From assembly GCA_946800325.1 (NCBI GenBank), contig OX326960.1, positions 11,940,893 through 12,004,892 on the forward strand: DNA of 64,000 nt. The letters are read 5' to 3'. Source of the stretch: Luzula sylvatica (Eukaryota; Streptophyta; Magnoliopsida; Poales; Juncaceae). Every line of letters starts with the position of its first letter. Position 1 is the stretch's first letter. Shown here in pieces: positions 35,001 to 46,734 of the stretch. The position numbers and the translations under genes were made by a program. The notes below the pieces were generated by a model, which saw only the letters and a program-made list of their open reading frames with translations, was not told the origin of the DNA and did no database searches.

Positions 35001-36616
35001 AAATGAATTAACATATTTTTCTAACTAATGCTTAAATTGATGTCTAAAACGAACAAAATACTAAATTTTCACGTCTTCCTAAAAAAAACTCCATAATTGA
35101 ATACTAACACATGCGAATTTTAACTTGTTTTAAAATTTTTTGGAAATAAATGCAAAAAGTTAAGTCTAACACTATCGAAAAAAACTCGATTAACATAATT
35201 TTCTAATAAATGCTTAAAATGATGTATAAAACGAACAAAATACTAAATTTTCATGTTTTCCTAAAAAAAACTCCAAAATTGAAGACTAACACATGCAAAT
35301 TTAATTTTGTTTTGAAAAAAATTGAAAATAAATGCAACAAGTGAAGTCTAACACCTTCAAGAAAATTAATTATCATACTTTTTTTAATAAATACAAAAAT
35401 TATGTCTAAAACGAACAAAATACTTACTTTTTCTGTCTTCCTTGAAAAAATTCCGAAATTGAAGACTAACACATGCGAATTTCAATTTGTTTTTAAATTT
35501 TTTTTTAAATAATTACAAAAAGTGAAGTCTAACACCTTAAAAAAACTCAATTATCATATTTTTCTAATAACTGGAAAAATTGATGTCTAAAATGAACAAA
35601 ATACTTATTTTTCATGTTTTCGTAAAAAAAAACTCCAAAATTGAAGACTAACACATGCGAATTTCAATTTGTTTTCAAAACAATTTAAAATAAATGCAAA
35701 AACTAAAGTCTAACACCTTCAAAAAACTCAATTATCATAGTTTTCTAATAAATGCAAAAATTGATGTCCAAAACAAACAAGATACTTATATATCATGTTT
35801 TGCTCAAAAAATCCCAAATTGAAGACTAACACATGCAAATTTCAATTTTTTTTAATTTTTTTTTTAATATAAATGCAAAAAGTGAATTCTAACACCATCA
35901 AAAAAATTAATTATCATAATTCTTTTAATAATTGCAAAAATTAGGTCTAAAACGAACAAAATACTTAATTTTCACATCTACCTTAAAAAAACTCCAAAAT
36001 TGAAAACTAACACATGCGAATATAAATTTGTTTTTTAAAAAATTTAAATTAATTGCAAAATGTCAAGTCGAACACCTTCAAAAAACTCAATTATCATATT
36101 AGTCTAATAAATGCGAACTTGGATGACTAACACGAACAAAATACTTAATTTTCTTGTTTTCTTAAAAAAAAATCCAAAACTAAAAACTAACACATGCGAA
36201 TTTCAATTTTTTTGCAAAAAAAATTTAAAATAAATGTAAAAAGTTAAGTCTAACACCTTCAAAAAAATTAAAATTAACATATTTTTATAATAAATGCTAA
36301 AATTGATGTCTAAAACGAACAAAATACTAAATTGTCATGTTTTCCTCAAAAAAATTCCATAATTGAATACTAACACATGAGAATTTCAACTTGTTTTAAA
36401 AAAAAATTTGGAAATAAATTCAAAAAGTTAAGTCTAACACCTTCAAAAAAATCAATTATCGTATTTTTTAATAAATACAAAAATGATGTCTAAAACGAAC
36501 AAAATACTTAATTATCATGTCTTCCTTAAAAAAACTCTAAAATTGTAGACTAACACATGCGAATTTCAATTTTTAATATATTTTTTTTAAAATAATTGCA
36601 AAAAGTGAAGTCTAAC
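26069..36616 (+). repeat. SatA ~180-bp satellite, main array (about 58 monomers)
   Basis: About 10.5 kb of head-to-tail AT-rich monomers, with successive copies of TTGAAGACTAACACATG spaced about 179-180 bp (for example 29421, 29600, 29780). Each monomer contains three related blocks about 60 bp apart: GCAAAAAGTGAAGTCTAACA, GCAAAAATTGATGTCTAAAA and CCAAAATTGAAGACTAACAC. This indicates an ancestral ~60-bp subunit. Monomers vary by small indels and some are truncated. Size and base composition fit a plant centromeric or pericentromeric satellite. Reading frames within it are chance. Confidence 0.95.
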
Positions 36617-37802
36617 TGTTGGGAATTCACCCGACCCCGGGCCCGCGCAGCGGATATGAAGGCCCGGTCCGGTTCCCTAAATCCAAGATCACGCGATGAC
36701 TTTGAGGGTACGATGCAAAGTAGGATAGACGATTACCAGCGTGAAATTGATCACGCACGAAGGGTTGATCGCTCTTCCTTCTTTCTCCGGTCACGTTGGT
36801 GACTAGCACGTGCGTCCCATAGCACACGTCTCCCACCGTCTTGACGCTCCTCCGGTTGTCTCCGTGCGTTCCACGTCCAAGCGCTTCCACCGTCTTTGAC
36901 CGTTCTTTCTCTCCCTCGAGTTGATCACAATCGAAGAGCCACAAGTGTCGCTCCTCTACTTGTATCCACCATGAGTCGGAGTTCGTCGGTCGCGGATGCA
37001 CCTGCCTACACGATGCACCTGCCTAGACGATGCACCGGCGAACTTGCTTGATCGATTGATTCTCTTCTGCGGAAAAACTGTTTTTCTCGGTTCTCTCTCT
37101 TTACACACTTTCACTCAATAGAAAGATGTCTCTCAATATTTCTAGAATATTCTGAATATTCTGAATGAATTCACATAACTGAAGAGAGAGAAACATCCTA
37201 TTTATATCATATATGATTATGATTAGCCAAAAGATATGTATATCCATACGAAATTGCATGAATCTGTCCAGTATTCTGTCCAGAAAATTGCATGAATCTG
37301 TCCAGTATTCTGTCCAGTATTCTTTCCAGTATTCTATCCATACGAAATTGCATGAATCTGTCCAGTATTCTGTCCAGTATTCTCTTTACACTCTTTCACA
37401 CAGAAAGTTGCATCAATCTGTCCAGTATTCTGTCCATACGAAATTGGTAAATTCCTCTGACAGAAAATCAACCGACACGAAAGTTGTAGATAATCTTATT
37501 ATCTACACGACCCAATTTGGCCTGGTCCAATTGGAGTTCGTATGCAAAAGTTATGACTGTTTTACTAACTGTATGTCATACTATTGCACCCTTTCGGTAT
37601 TTCATAGAAACGACACTGATACTTCGTTCATATGAAATATATTTATACATGAAAGTTGTAGATAATCTTATTATATATCTAACCCAATTTGAACCATTCA
37701 AATTGGATTTTCCTACTGAAAGATATGACCACGAATGTACGCTTACATTCGTTTATCCTTGTGTACACTTTTACGGTTGATCCTGAAACTGTATTTCCTT
37801 CA
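36617..37802 (-). repeat. Copia-C 3' LTR (1,186 bp, expanded)
   Basis: Element-sense TGAAGGAAATACAG ... TTCCCAACA. It is 152 bp longer than its partner, mainly because GAATCTGTCCAGTATTCTGT units are repeated several times at 37255-37440 and a short CGATGCACCTGCCTA block is duplicated near 37000. Confidence 0.93.
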
Positions 37803-37815
37803 GTCTCCCACTCAA
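37803..37815 (-). promoter_or_regulatory. Copia-C polypurine tract
   Basis: GAGTGGGAGAC on the element strand, directly before the 3' LTR, the same block as in Copia-B. Confidence 0.7.
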
Positions 37816-38990
37816 TTTCAGATCTACCTAAAATGTACTCATGCATATCTAATATGCATGATTTTAGAGAATATAGCTCGCATATCAAATACCAAGCTAC
37901 GCACATCGTATGTGCCAATTTTATAATCAAGCCCGACTTAGTACGATTTGTTGTGTGACCAGGTAGGTTCGGTTAACGATGGCAGTAGGCTGTTTCCAAA
38001 GCACTACAAGCCCATGAGCGGGATCTAGTCACTCCATCATGGCTACCCATGTTAACACGAAAAATGATTGTGATCATTGTGCCTATCTCGAATAGCGGTT
38101 ACTAGTTCTCTTGTTTGCGATATCCGTTAATCAAAATGCATGGTGGTAGTCATCCTTATGTCTTGATTAACTATACTTATTTCTCGATTCCGAATTGAGT
38201 TAAGAAATTACAATCGATATTAACTTTTAATATCATTGACTCTGGCCAGAGATTTCGTTAATCAATTCATCGAGCGGCCTAAGAGATATCTCTTCCTTTC
38301 GAAATAAACAATTCCTATCTTGGAGACTCACATTGAATTCCGTGTTTCGGACAATACCCAATGATGACCGTTTTGGCCCCCTGTTACGGTAGGCGTAAGG
38401 TCATATCAAAGCATTGTGTTACGCACGTAACGCAATCAATGGTCCCCTCAAGTGTGAAAAACCTAAAACCCCATCCGTCGCAAGTCCATCTATAATGACC
38501 AAACCATGTCATGGTCTCGCGGATTTGGTCATATCCAATACATGTAACCTAACATATATCTACGTTCCCGATTCGACAAGCACCTTGTCCCATGATTAGC
38601 AAAACATAATCATCTCCTCGGCAAACGTACTAGTGTACACGTCCAGTCTATTATCTGATAATAGAAATGCTTCTCTCTTAAGCAAACTGATCCGCGACTA
38701 GGGATGTTTAGAAATGACACTTTAAGTGTGACGGTTTTGCTGCACATAATCATCAATTATGCCGGCGTCCACACAAGCTCAAATCAGGGTTCATGTAACA
38801 ATCATATTACACAACCCGCACACAGTTTTCATATAAGGTGAATGCATATTAATTTAAGTAAACAAATTTTTTAAAAGGGATGCATTCATATGGACTAAGT
38901 ATTTGGGTGATACAACGTTTACCTATGGGTATCTCCATACCCATAACCTGCGAGGACTATCGTATTAGATAACTACACTCTACTCTCTTC
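37816..38990 (-). other. Copia-C 3' non-coding region
   Basis: Well conserved with Copia-B 10514-11612 despite decay of the adjacent pol. No shared open frame on either strand. Its preservation suggests it matters in cis for retrotransposition. Confidence 0.6.
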
Positions 38991-41900
38991 TTCCTCCTCT
39001 AGGTATCTTCATACCCATAGTCATCGCATGTCAGTCACGCGCGACTAGAGAGAACGGTTTTGTAAACGGGTCCGCACGTTCCCGCTAGTGTTAATCATCA
39101 TCAGAATTAGAACATTTCCAATATCTACGATCACATATTTTCACAAAATTTCATGGATCAAATGAAATTTTTCTAAGTATTGGTTAGAAGTGGTTGTGAC
39201 CTCGGCATTTTTGGCTTGTACTAATGCGTTTCATGCAATAAACAACCATAAATCCGATAACTCGTGACTACTAGAGTTTGGTCATGTATTCTTGACCCAT
39301 ACCACTTCCTTTTACGATTAATAACCGCAATATACTCGCCTCCGTAAATAGAATCATTAACTATTGGTCTTGTGGAACCTTTCCACATAACCATGTTTTC
39401 ATTTAAGCAAAACATGTACACACTTTGTGATCGAAAGTCGTGCTACATATTTGGACGTGCTTAATATTTGGAAACTGTTATTGTTATAACTCTTTATAAC
39501 CAACACGTCCTCCACACCATTATAGATAAAATAAAATCCTGAATTCTTTCGCAAAGTATTCAAGGATAAACTTCACCGCTATCAATACAAATCCCGATGG
39601 GTTTAAATATACATAACCATTACGTATATAAACGTATAACCATTATACATTCACAAGAGTTAGTCTCATGTAATCGAATTACATTCAAACTCATGTGATT
39701 CCCATGAATTTTATTGACGGTAAATTAGACGATTTATGTGTACGACGTATAGCCACATACATATCATGACAGATATAATAGATCCTAACATCAAATGTAA
39801 GGCATCATATTATTACTTTTCGCGCTGCATGATGTCTCACATCGAGCCGTTGAAAATTTCTGCCATTCGACATTTCGATTTAACTCCTCCAAGGAGTTAT
39901 ATGTTGAAAACCATTTTCAACAATATGTCGATATATGTGCTATAACATAGAACGAGAAACTTCTTAGATCTATCCTATAGATCTTCACGCTTAATTCATA
40001 AGCGGTCTCGTCTAAATCCTTTGTCGTTACAAGAAATATATCGTGGCTCCCACTAACCTTCATGTGTACACAAAGTTTCCATTCGTTCCGACAATGTTAT
40101 AACTGTTTATAACTTCATCAAAACGAATATTCCAATTCCGAGAAGCATTTTTTAATCCATCATATGGATCGTTAAAGCATGCATATCCTATTCCGATTCT
40201 TATGAATCGACAAAACCGTAAGGTTGTGTCAAGTACATGTCCTTTAATAAAAGTTATGTTAAGAAATTCGGTTTCGACATCCATCTTGCCACATCATATA
40301 GTCATAATATGCGATTATGACAAGCAGAATTTCGAGAATGGGAAAGCATGGCAACATGCGAAAACGTTTCTTCATAGTCCGACTATGAATTGCATGAAAC
40401 TTTTCGCAAAAAGCCTCTCTTTACATATATGCGTATTCCTATCCATGTAGGTTCTTCATCTTGAAAAACCCACTCACATTTCACGGGTCTAACCCAGAAA
40501 GTAATGAAATCAAGTTCTGAACTTGATAATTTACATGGATCGAATCTCAGATTTCATGACACCATGTCATTTGGAATCAACTTTTCATAGCATCCTTGTA
40601 GGTTATCGAATCATCATATGATTTTGATCTATCATCATTAGCCACGATAAATCCGTATTTATCAGCTTACGATATAGCCTACTTGATCTACAAAAAATTT
40701 CTTTGTGTGTTCGACTTGCGTTCATCAACTCTTGATGAAGCCATGTCAACTTTCATCGGTACAATGTTAATTTTCAGATCTCGAACTCTTTCGAGATTTA
40801 TTCTACTCCCACTAGCCCGCATAGAGATAAATGGCACCAAGTTCCAAACTTGTGCGCATCTAGTCCTCCTCCAAGAAGGCATCTCTTCGAGCCACGAAAA
40901 TCTCATTTTCGTCGGGACGTTAGAATTAATACCCTTTAGTTTCCTTAAGGATAAACGAACAATTTTCAGATTTGGGATTGAGTTTAACCGAAACAAATTT
41001 CGAAATATACCCACATCCTCAAATATGTACAAATGACCACTTCGGAACCATTCCTATCCATATCTCATATGGCGTCTTTTGTACCGATTTGAAGGTTTAT
41101 GGTCCATATCTTATATGCAACCATTCATTAGTGCCGCTGTCTCAAGGGTGTGTCCCCAAAATAATTTTGGGCCTATTGACTTATCATTTATTGAACCATG
41201 TCCAACATGCGTTCATTTCCTCTTTTCGGACCCATCTCAATGTTCCGAATAAAGGCAATCGTGAAACGATTCCACAATCATAAATGATCATCAATATTCA
41301 TAACTCAAATATCGCCTCTTCGATCCTATCGAAAGGTTTAGCTCAAATACTCGCCTTCTCGATCCTATCGAAAAGCTTTGATTTTCTTGCTTAGTCGATT
41401 TTGTATTTCGTTTTTGAAACTCTTTGAACCTTTCAAAAGTCTCCATTTCGGCACGCATTAAATAAATATTTTCATATCTACTTTAACCGTCCATAAACAT
41501 AACAAAATACCGATAGCCTCCTCTTGTCTCGGAACTTATCGGAACATTACATCTAAATGTAATTTCCAATAATTCGTTGGATCTTTCTCCAACCTTTGGA
41601 GAATGATGCCCTTTGTCGTCTTGCCTAATAAATAAGTATCGCATTAATCAATTGAATCTAATTCGAATGATTCTAGCAATCCATCATATGGAATCTAGAT
41701 ACGCGAATCTCGTTTATATGGCCAAGATGGCAATGCCAAAAGAAGCAATCAACCTCTTGGTTCAATCCTCCTCGGATTTCACCATTCTTTGAGTCATTAG
41801 TTTGGACAACTCTTTGTCCGAACTTTCTGTTTGGAAAACATGTTCCCAAAATACCCTTAGACCTATATTTCTTTCGATCCCGCCTTTGAATTACAAGGAC

Positions 41901-42450
41901 ATCCACGCATCTGAATGCATTGGATTCCTCGGATGCTCCAAGCATCTCCTATTCAAATTTACATCGCATCTCATGCAACTCCGGGATCGACTTATCTATC
42001 GAATGCATATGATATTCGGTCACGAAGATCAAATCTCGTTCCATCAACACACGAGTGTTAATCCAAGACCCATAAGGCATCTCAAAATTAACCTACTCTA
42101 TGAGCCGCATTGAATCATTCAACGCGCTCTAGCTCTTGAAACTATTTCATGAGCGTTGTGTTTTACTTTCATATACACCCGAATTCTCAAAACAATTTTG
42201 AGAATATGCGTCTATACATGCCACCACAAGGCACGTAATATCGTTCGATTCCTTCTTAAAGTTTATCGAACCCGGCTTTCTTTAAAGCCAAAGCCTCGAG
42301 CCCTGAATCTGCCATATTTGTGTCCAACACGTCCCTTTAAGTCTAAGAACCATTCTTTGACCATCAAGGTTAATCATGGCAATTCTGGCCCAAAAGCTAT
42401 CTATCATATCGATCTCATCGATATATTTGGTGTTGCTAGAAAACATAATT
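38991..42450 (-). pseudogene. Copia-C gag-pol relic with internal deletion
   Basis: Fragments recognised against Copia-B, minus strand: gag tail and gag-preintegrase in one short frame at 41673-41945 (VLVIQRRDRKKYRSKG ... FFWHCHLGHINE), in which the zinc knuckle and protease are missing (about 185 residues relative to Copia-B). Integrase about 41030-41690. Integrase-RT linker 40688-41032 (RASGSRINLERVRDLKINI). RT pieces 39960-40450 (MDVETEFLN, SRNWNIRFDEVI). RNase H 39221-39421 (MFCLNENMVMWK, PIVNDS, EYIAV). Many frameshifts and stops. Integrase also holds a short duplication of TCGATAGGATCGA-containing sequence near 41310-41375. No function as protein is possible. Confidence 0.85.
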
Positions 42451-44218
42451 CTAAACGGATGATGAAGATTAACTCCTAACCGTGCGTACTTAATCTATAT
42501 GCTAGCTTATATGATAATTATATGATAGTGTTATTTTATCGAATCGATAACCCTCATACCGAAACGGGACTCCAAGTCCATAACACTCAAGACCCATATT
42601 TCGCAATCCTCCCACAAGTTGCTTTGGCAGACGGGTGGGATCTCGCTATTTAGGTAGGATTATATCCAATCGCATCCAATGCGACTCTTGAACCTTTATA
42701 AGATTTCGGTGATGGATCGTATCATATATAATCCCAGTTCCGTGTGTGCATCCTATCTATGCCCTGAACTTCCAATCAAGTCGGCTTTGGCCTTAACCCT
42801 TACTGGCTTGAACGGTTAAGTCACAACCATACTCAACGTATCGTTCAAATAAACTACTAATAAGTCGGCTTTGGCCTTAACCCTTATCAGGCCCTATTTA
42901 ACGCTTGCCACCCCGTCGATAACTACAATAACCCATGTCGGCTTTGGCCTTAACCCATGTGAGACGTAGTACCGATCATAGTGGTTGTGAATATGGAAGG
43001 CATTTCCATGACTTAAATATTATGAGGGATCATGCCAATGCATGTTAAATTTCGTGAGATAATCATATTATATCACTATCACAAGATTTTTTAATGCATA
43101 TGATTTATTTAGGGAGACTAATTATTCTAAATAATTAATTATCTAATATGCTAGTATGATTGAATTAATTGATTAGAGATAAATATAGGCCTAAAGGTAT
43201 GTATATCTCATATACACCTTTTCAAACAGAAAACTGCATACACCCTTTCAGTAATCTGTCAGAACGAAAATGGTAAATTCCTCTGACAGAAAATCAACTA
43301 ACACGAAAGTTGTAGATAATTGTATTATCTTTCCAACCCAATATGGCCCAGCCCAATTGGAGTTCGGACCCGAAAGTTATGGCAGTTTTACCAACTATAT
43401 GTCAAACTGTCGAATCCTTTCGGTATTTCATTAGAACGACACTGACACTTCGCTCAAATGAAATATATTACAACATCAAAGTTCTAGATAATCTCATTAT
43501 CTAACTAACCCAATTTTAACCATTCAAATCTGAGTTTCCTACTGAAAGTTATACCAGTTTTAGTAAAATACGGACAAACGAAAAGGTAAGTATATCCAAT
43601 AGACACCTTTTCAACCAGAAAACTACAGACACCTTTTCAATATTCTGTTGAAACGAAAATATTAAATTATTTCAACCGACTTTGAACATGAACAAAAGTT
43701 CTAGATAATCTTATTATCTACCTAATCCAATTGGATTGGACTCAATTGGAGGTTCGATGCGACATATACGGACGTTTTAGTCTATGTATGTCAAACAGTC
43801 GCACCCTTTCAGTATTCCATAAAAACGACACTGATAATTTGTTCAAATGAAACAACTTTCTGTATCAAAGTCATAGATAATCTCATTATCTAACTACTCC
43901 AATTTGATCCAATCAATTTGGAGTTTCCCACTGAAAATTATCTTAGTTTTACTCACTGTTTCGTATTCTAATTTTCTGCAGATTTTGCCGTTTCTTCCGT
44001 TTTCGCTCGTTTCTGAAACGATAAATCATGAAACCTTTTCACGATAATTCCTAGATACTCTCAATCAACTTTTGATTGATCTCTAGTGAATTCTACTTGT
44101 GATTTTTAACGAAATTTGAATCTCTATATCTATCATCATGCAAACGGGTACGAACTTTGATAACCCGTGCGTATATCGAATATACGACTATGATTCGATC
44201 CTCGAATCGATGGCGATC
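42451..44218 (-). other. Copia-C leader with repeated motifs
   Basis: GTCGGCTTTGGCCTTAACCC occurs at 42780-42799, 42864-42883 and 42937-42956, the counterpart of the Copia-B leader motif. Nearer the LTR, a ~190-bp module recurs about four times, each copy with an inverted block TAGATAAT-n-TTATTATCTA (near 43313, 43492, 43705 and 43878). The same module occurs twice in each LTR. No coding frame. Confidence 0.65.
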
Positions 44219-44230
44219 GCTCTGATATCA
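44219..44230 (-). promoter_or_regulatory. Copia-C primer-binding site, one mismatch
   Basis: Element strand TGATATCAGAGC against TGGTATCAGAGC expected for tRNA-iMet. It lies one base from the LTR edge at 44232. Confidence 0.8.
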
Positions 44231-44231
44231 C

Positions 44232-45265
44232 TGTTGGGAATTCACCCGACCCCGGGGCCGCGCAGCGGATATGAAGGCCCGGTCCGGTTCCCTAAATTCA
44301 AGATCACGCCATGACTTCGAGGGTACGATGCAAAGTAGGATAGACGATTACCAGCGTGAAATTGATCACGCACGAAGGGTTGATCGCTCTTCCTTCTTTC
44401 TCCGGTCACGTTGGTGACTAGCACGTGCGTCCCATACCACACGTCTTCCACCGTCTTGACGCTCCTCCGGTTGTCTCCGTGCGTTCCACGTCCAAGCGCT
44501 TCCACCGTCTTTGACCGTTCTTTCTCTCCCTCGAGTTGATCACAATCGAAGAGCCACAAGTGTCGCTCCCCTACTTGTATCCACCATGAGTCGGAGTTCG
44601 TCGGTCGCGGATGCACCTGCCTAGACGATGCACCGGCGAACTTGCTTGATCGATTGATTCTCTTCTCCGGAAAAAACTATTTTTCTCGGTTCTCTCTCTT
44701 TACACCATTTAACTCAATAGAAAGATGTCTCTCAATATTTCTAGAATATTCTGAATATTCTGAATGAATTTGACATAACCGAAGAGAGAGAAACATCCTA
44801 TTTATATCATATAGGATTATGATTGGCCAAAAGACATGTATATCCAATATACACTCTTTCACACAGAAAGTTGCATGAATCTGTCCAGTATTCTGTTCAT
44901 ACGAAATTGGTAAATTCCTCTGACAGAACATCAACCAACACGAAAGTTGTAAATAATCTTATTATCTACACGACCCAATTTGGCCTGGCCCAATTGGAGT
45001 TCGTATACAAAAGTTATGACTGTTTTACTACCTGTATGTCATACTGTTGCATCCTTTCGGCATTTCATAGAAACGACACTGATACTTCGTTCATATGAAA
45101 TATATTTCTACATTAAGGTTGTAGATAATTTTATTATCTATCTAACCCAATTTGAACCATTCAAATTGGATTTTCCTACTGAAAGATATGACCACGAATG
45201 TACGCTTACATTCGTTTATCCTTGTGTACACTTTTACGGTTGATCCTGAAACTGTATTTCCTTCA
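44232..45265 (-). repeat. Copia-C 5' LTR (1,034 bp)
   Basis: Element-sense TGAAGGAAATACAG ... TTCCCAACA, followed by CTAAC. It lacks the extra CTGTCCAGTATTC units of the other LTR. Two TAGATAATNTTATTATCTA-type modules lie in its U3 half. Confidence 0.93.
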
Positions 45266-45405
45266 CTAACACCTTAAAAAAACTCAATTATCACATTTTT
45301 CTAATCAATGTAAAAATTGCTGTCTAAAATGAACAAAATATTTAATTTTCATGTTTTCTTTAAAAAAGCTCCAAAATTGAAGACTAACACATGCGAATTC
45401 TATAA
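45266..45405 (+). repeat. SatA satellite, right remnant
   Basis: Continues the monomer broken by Copia-C (CTAACACCTTAAAAAAACTC) and ends within ACACATGCGAATTC. Unique sequence of the lipid-transfer pseudogene begins a few bases later. Confidence 0.9.
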
Positions 45406-45416
45406 TCCTCACCCAA

Positions 45417-45428
45417 TATATATAAATA
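45417..45428 (+). promoter_or_regulatory. TATA box of the DIR1-like locus
   Basis: TATATATAAATA lies about 110 bp upstream of ATG 45537 and only about 10 bp from the end of the satellite. Any upstream promoter elements have been replaced by satellite DNA. Confidence 0.55.
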
Positions 45429-45536
45429 TCACAATTTCCATTACTCCAATCACGAACAAAATAATCAACCAAGAGAACAAAATCCGAATTATTTTTTCAA
45501 GATAATAGTAAACGGCCTACGTATCAATCCATCAAA

Positions 45537-45869
45537 ATGGTGTCGCTAAGTTGTCGTGCGAAGTTGGCACTGTTGCTAAACATCGTGTTATTCTCGTGCA
45601 AAAATGATCATAAGGTGATGGGCATTAGTGTATGTAACATGAGCCCAGAGGGTTTTGACGTATGTAAACCGACAATGAGTAATTCGAACCCGCCACCACA
45701 TACAAATTTCTGTTGTGATTCTCTTAGGAGATCCGAAATTAAATGCTTATGAAAATACAAAATCCGTTTCTATCTCGCACCACTTTGTATAAATACGGAT
45801 CAAGCGATGAAAATGCCTGGAAAGTGTGTGTTTTTAAAAGAAATGTTGAGATATAAATTTAAAATATAA
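45537..45869 (+). pseudogene. DIR1-like lipid-transfer protein pseudogene
   Basis: The frame encodes a probable signal peptide (about residues 1-29, with AKLALLLNIVLFS). It then follows the eight-cysteine pattern of DIR1-type non-specific lipid-transfer proteins: VCNM, VCKP, NPPP, FCCDS and KCL. Family members bind lipids in the apoplast, and DIR1 acts in systemic resistance (family knowledge). A TGA at 45750-45752 sits exactly where the next Cys of the C-L-C motif belongs, a one-base change from TGC or TGT. The frame continues to 45869 with recognisable distal sequence (LCINTDQAMKMPGKC). The truncated 71-residue product would lack the last cysteines and could not form the normal fold. An upstream TATA box is present. 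Family assignment is from motif order, not a search. Confidence 0.75.
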
Positions 45870-46368
45870 ATTGACCGAGCCGTTCCTTGTTATCAAGCAA
45901 TTATATTGTACAATTTACTTTTTCGAGCTTTATTTTATCTTGTCATCATGAAATAAATTTAAAATAAACAAAAATAAAGATTTTGCTCCTTAAACCTCAA
46001 AATCAGAGTAAATATAAACATGATCCTCTCACAACATGATAGAAATATAATGTCTTGCTGGCCTTGTATTTTCAAGATTTGGGGTAGTGTGAGTGGATGA
46101 AATTTTATACATGTTTATGCCAACGGAGCATCTTGCTCCGTAGTATTACTCCAAAAATCATAAACACAAACTGCAAATACTTGAGGTCAACTTGTTTCTA
46201 GAGAACCACGCATGGCCGGCCCCGGCATTTTGGGTACCCTAGCCCGAGTTTGAAACCGTTATTCATATTACTAAAAAAATACTCGTATAAAAAAATATAT
46301 TAACAAATAATTTAATATGCAGTTATTTTAGAAAAATATTCACATGTGATCTAGTAGTAATTCTTTTT
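45870..46368. other. unique spacer between the pseudogene and the tandem duplication
   Basis: AT-rich sequence with a small hairpin (GGAGCATCTTGCTCC) and a GC-rich patch GGCCGGCCCCGGCATTTTGG near 46214. No gene is seen. It is the original left flank of the duplicated segment, since the copies at 50022 and 57408 lack it. Confidence 0.5.
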
Positions 46369-46734
46369 AATTCGTCATTATTATAACATTTCCTTGAAAA
46401 CTATCAAGCACATTATGGATAATACAAAAATTATAATAGATACAAAAATATCTTATAATCACTGAGTAGTACGTTTAAAAAATTTGGATGAAAATGCCAG
46501 ATATTTCTAGGTTTATAAAATAGTTTTGTTGTTATATTATCATTAATATCTTTATGAACAAAGATTAAAAATATATTATCTTTATGAACAAAGATTAAAA
46601 ATACATATAAATCATACAAAATCCTTCAAAGTAAAAATAACAGAATGAAACGTGTGTTGGATCTTGAACTTGTGGCCCATTGAATCACAATTAAACTAGT
46701 TATCAATTATACTATATCATGTTTATGATTTAAG

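Larger units (their letters stand above)
36612..45270 (-). mobile_element. Copia-C: coding-defective copia element inserted in SatA
   Basis: An 8,649-bp minus-strand element (36617-45265) with target duplication CTAAC on both sides (36612-36616 and 45266-45270) interrupts a SatA monomer inside GTCTAAC|ACC. LTRs are complete. The primer site is GCTCTGATATCA (one mismatch) and the polypurine tract matches Copia-B. Internal order on the minus strand: leader, decayed gag, gag-preintegrase, integrase, reverse transcriptase and RNase H remnants, then the conserved 3' region. No pol frame exceeds about 115 residues. LTR divergence (about 2-3% by eye over the first 250 bp) is far lower than coding decay. 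The element was probably already non-coding when it inserted. Confidence 0.93.

Noticed and set aside
26069..36616. Short proteins across the satellite (for example 31679-31954 and 35251-35472)
   Set aside because: They are frames in AT-rich tandem monomers with the same Phe/Leu/Ile-rich wording in every copy.
45750..45752. Selenocysteine readthrough of the in-frame TGA in the DIR1-like gene
   Set aside because: Land plants lack the selenocysteine insertion machinery, and a Cys codon to TGA is a single-base nonsense change.
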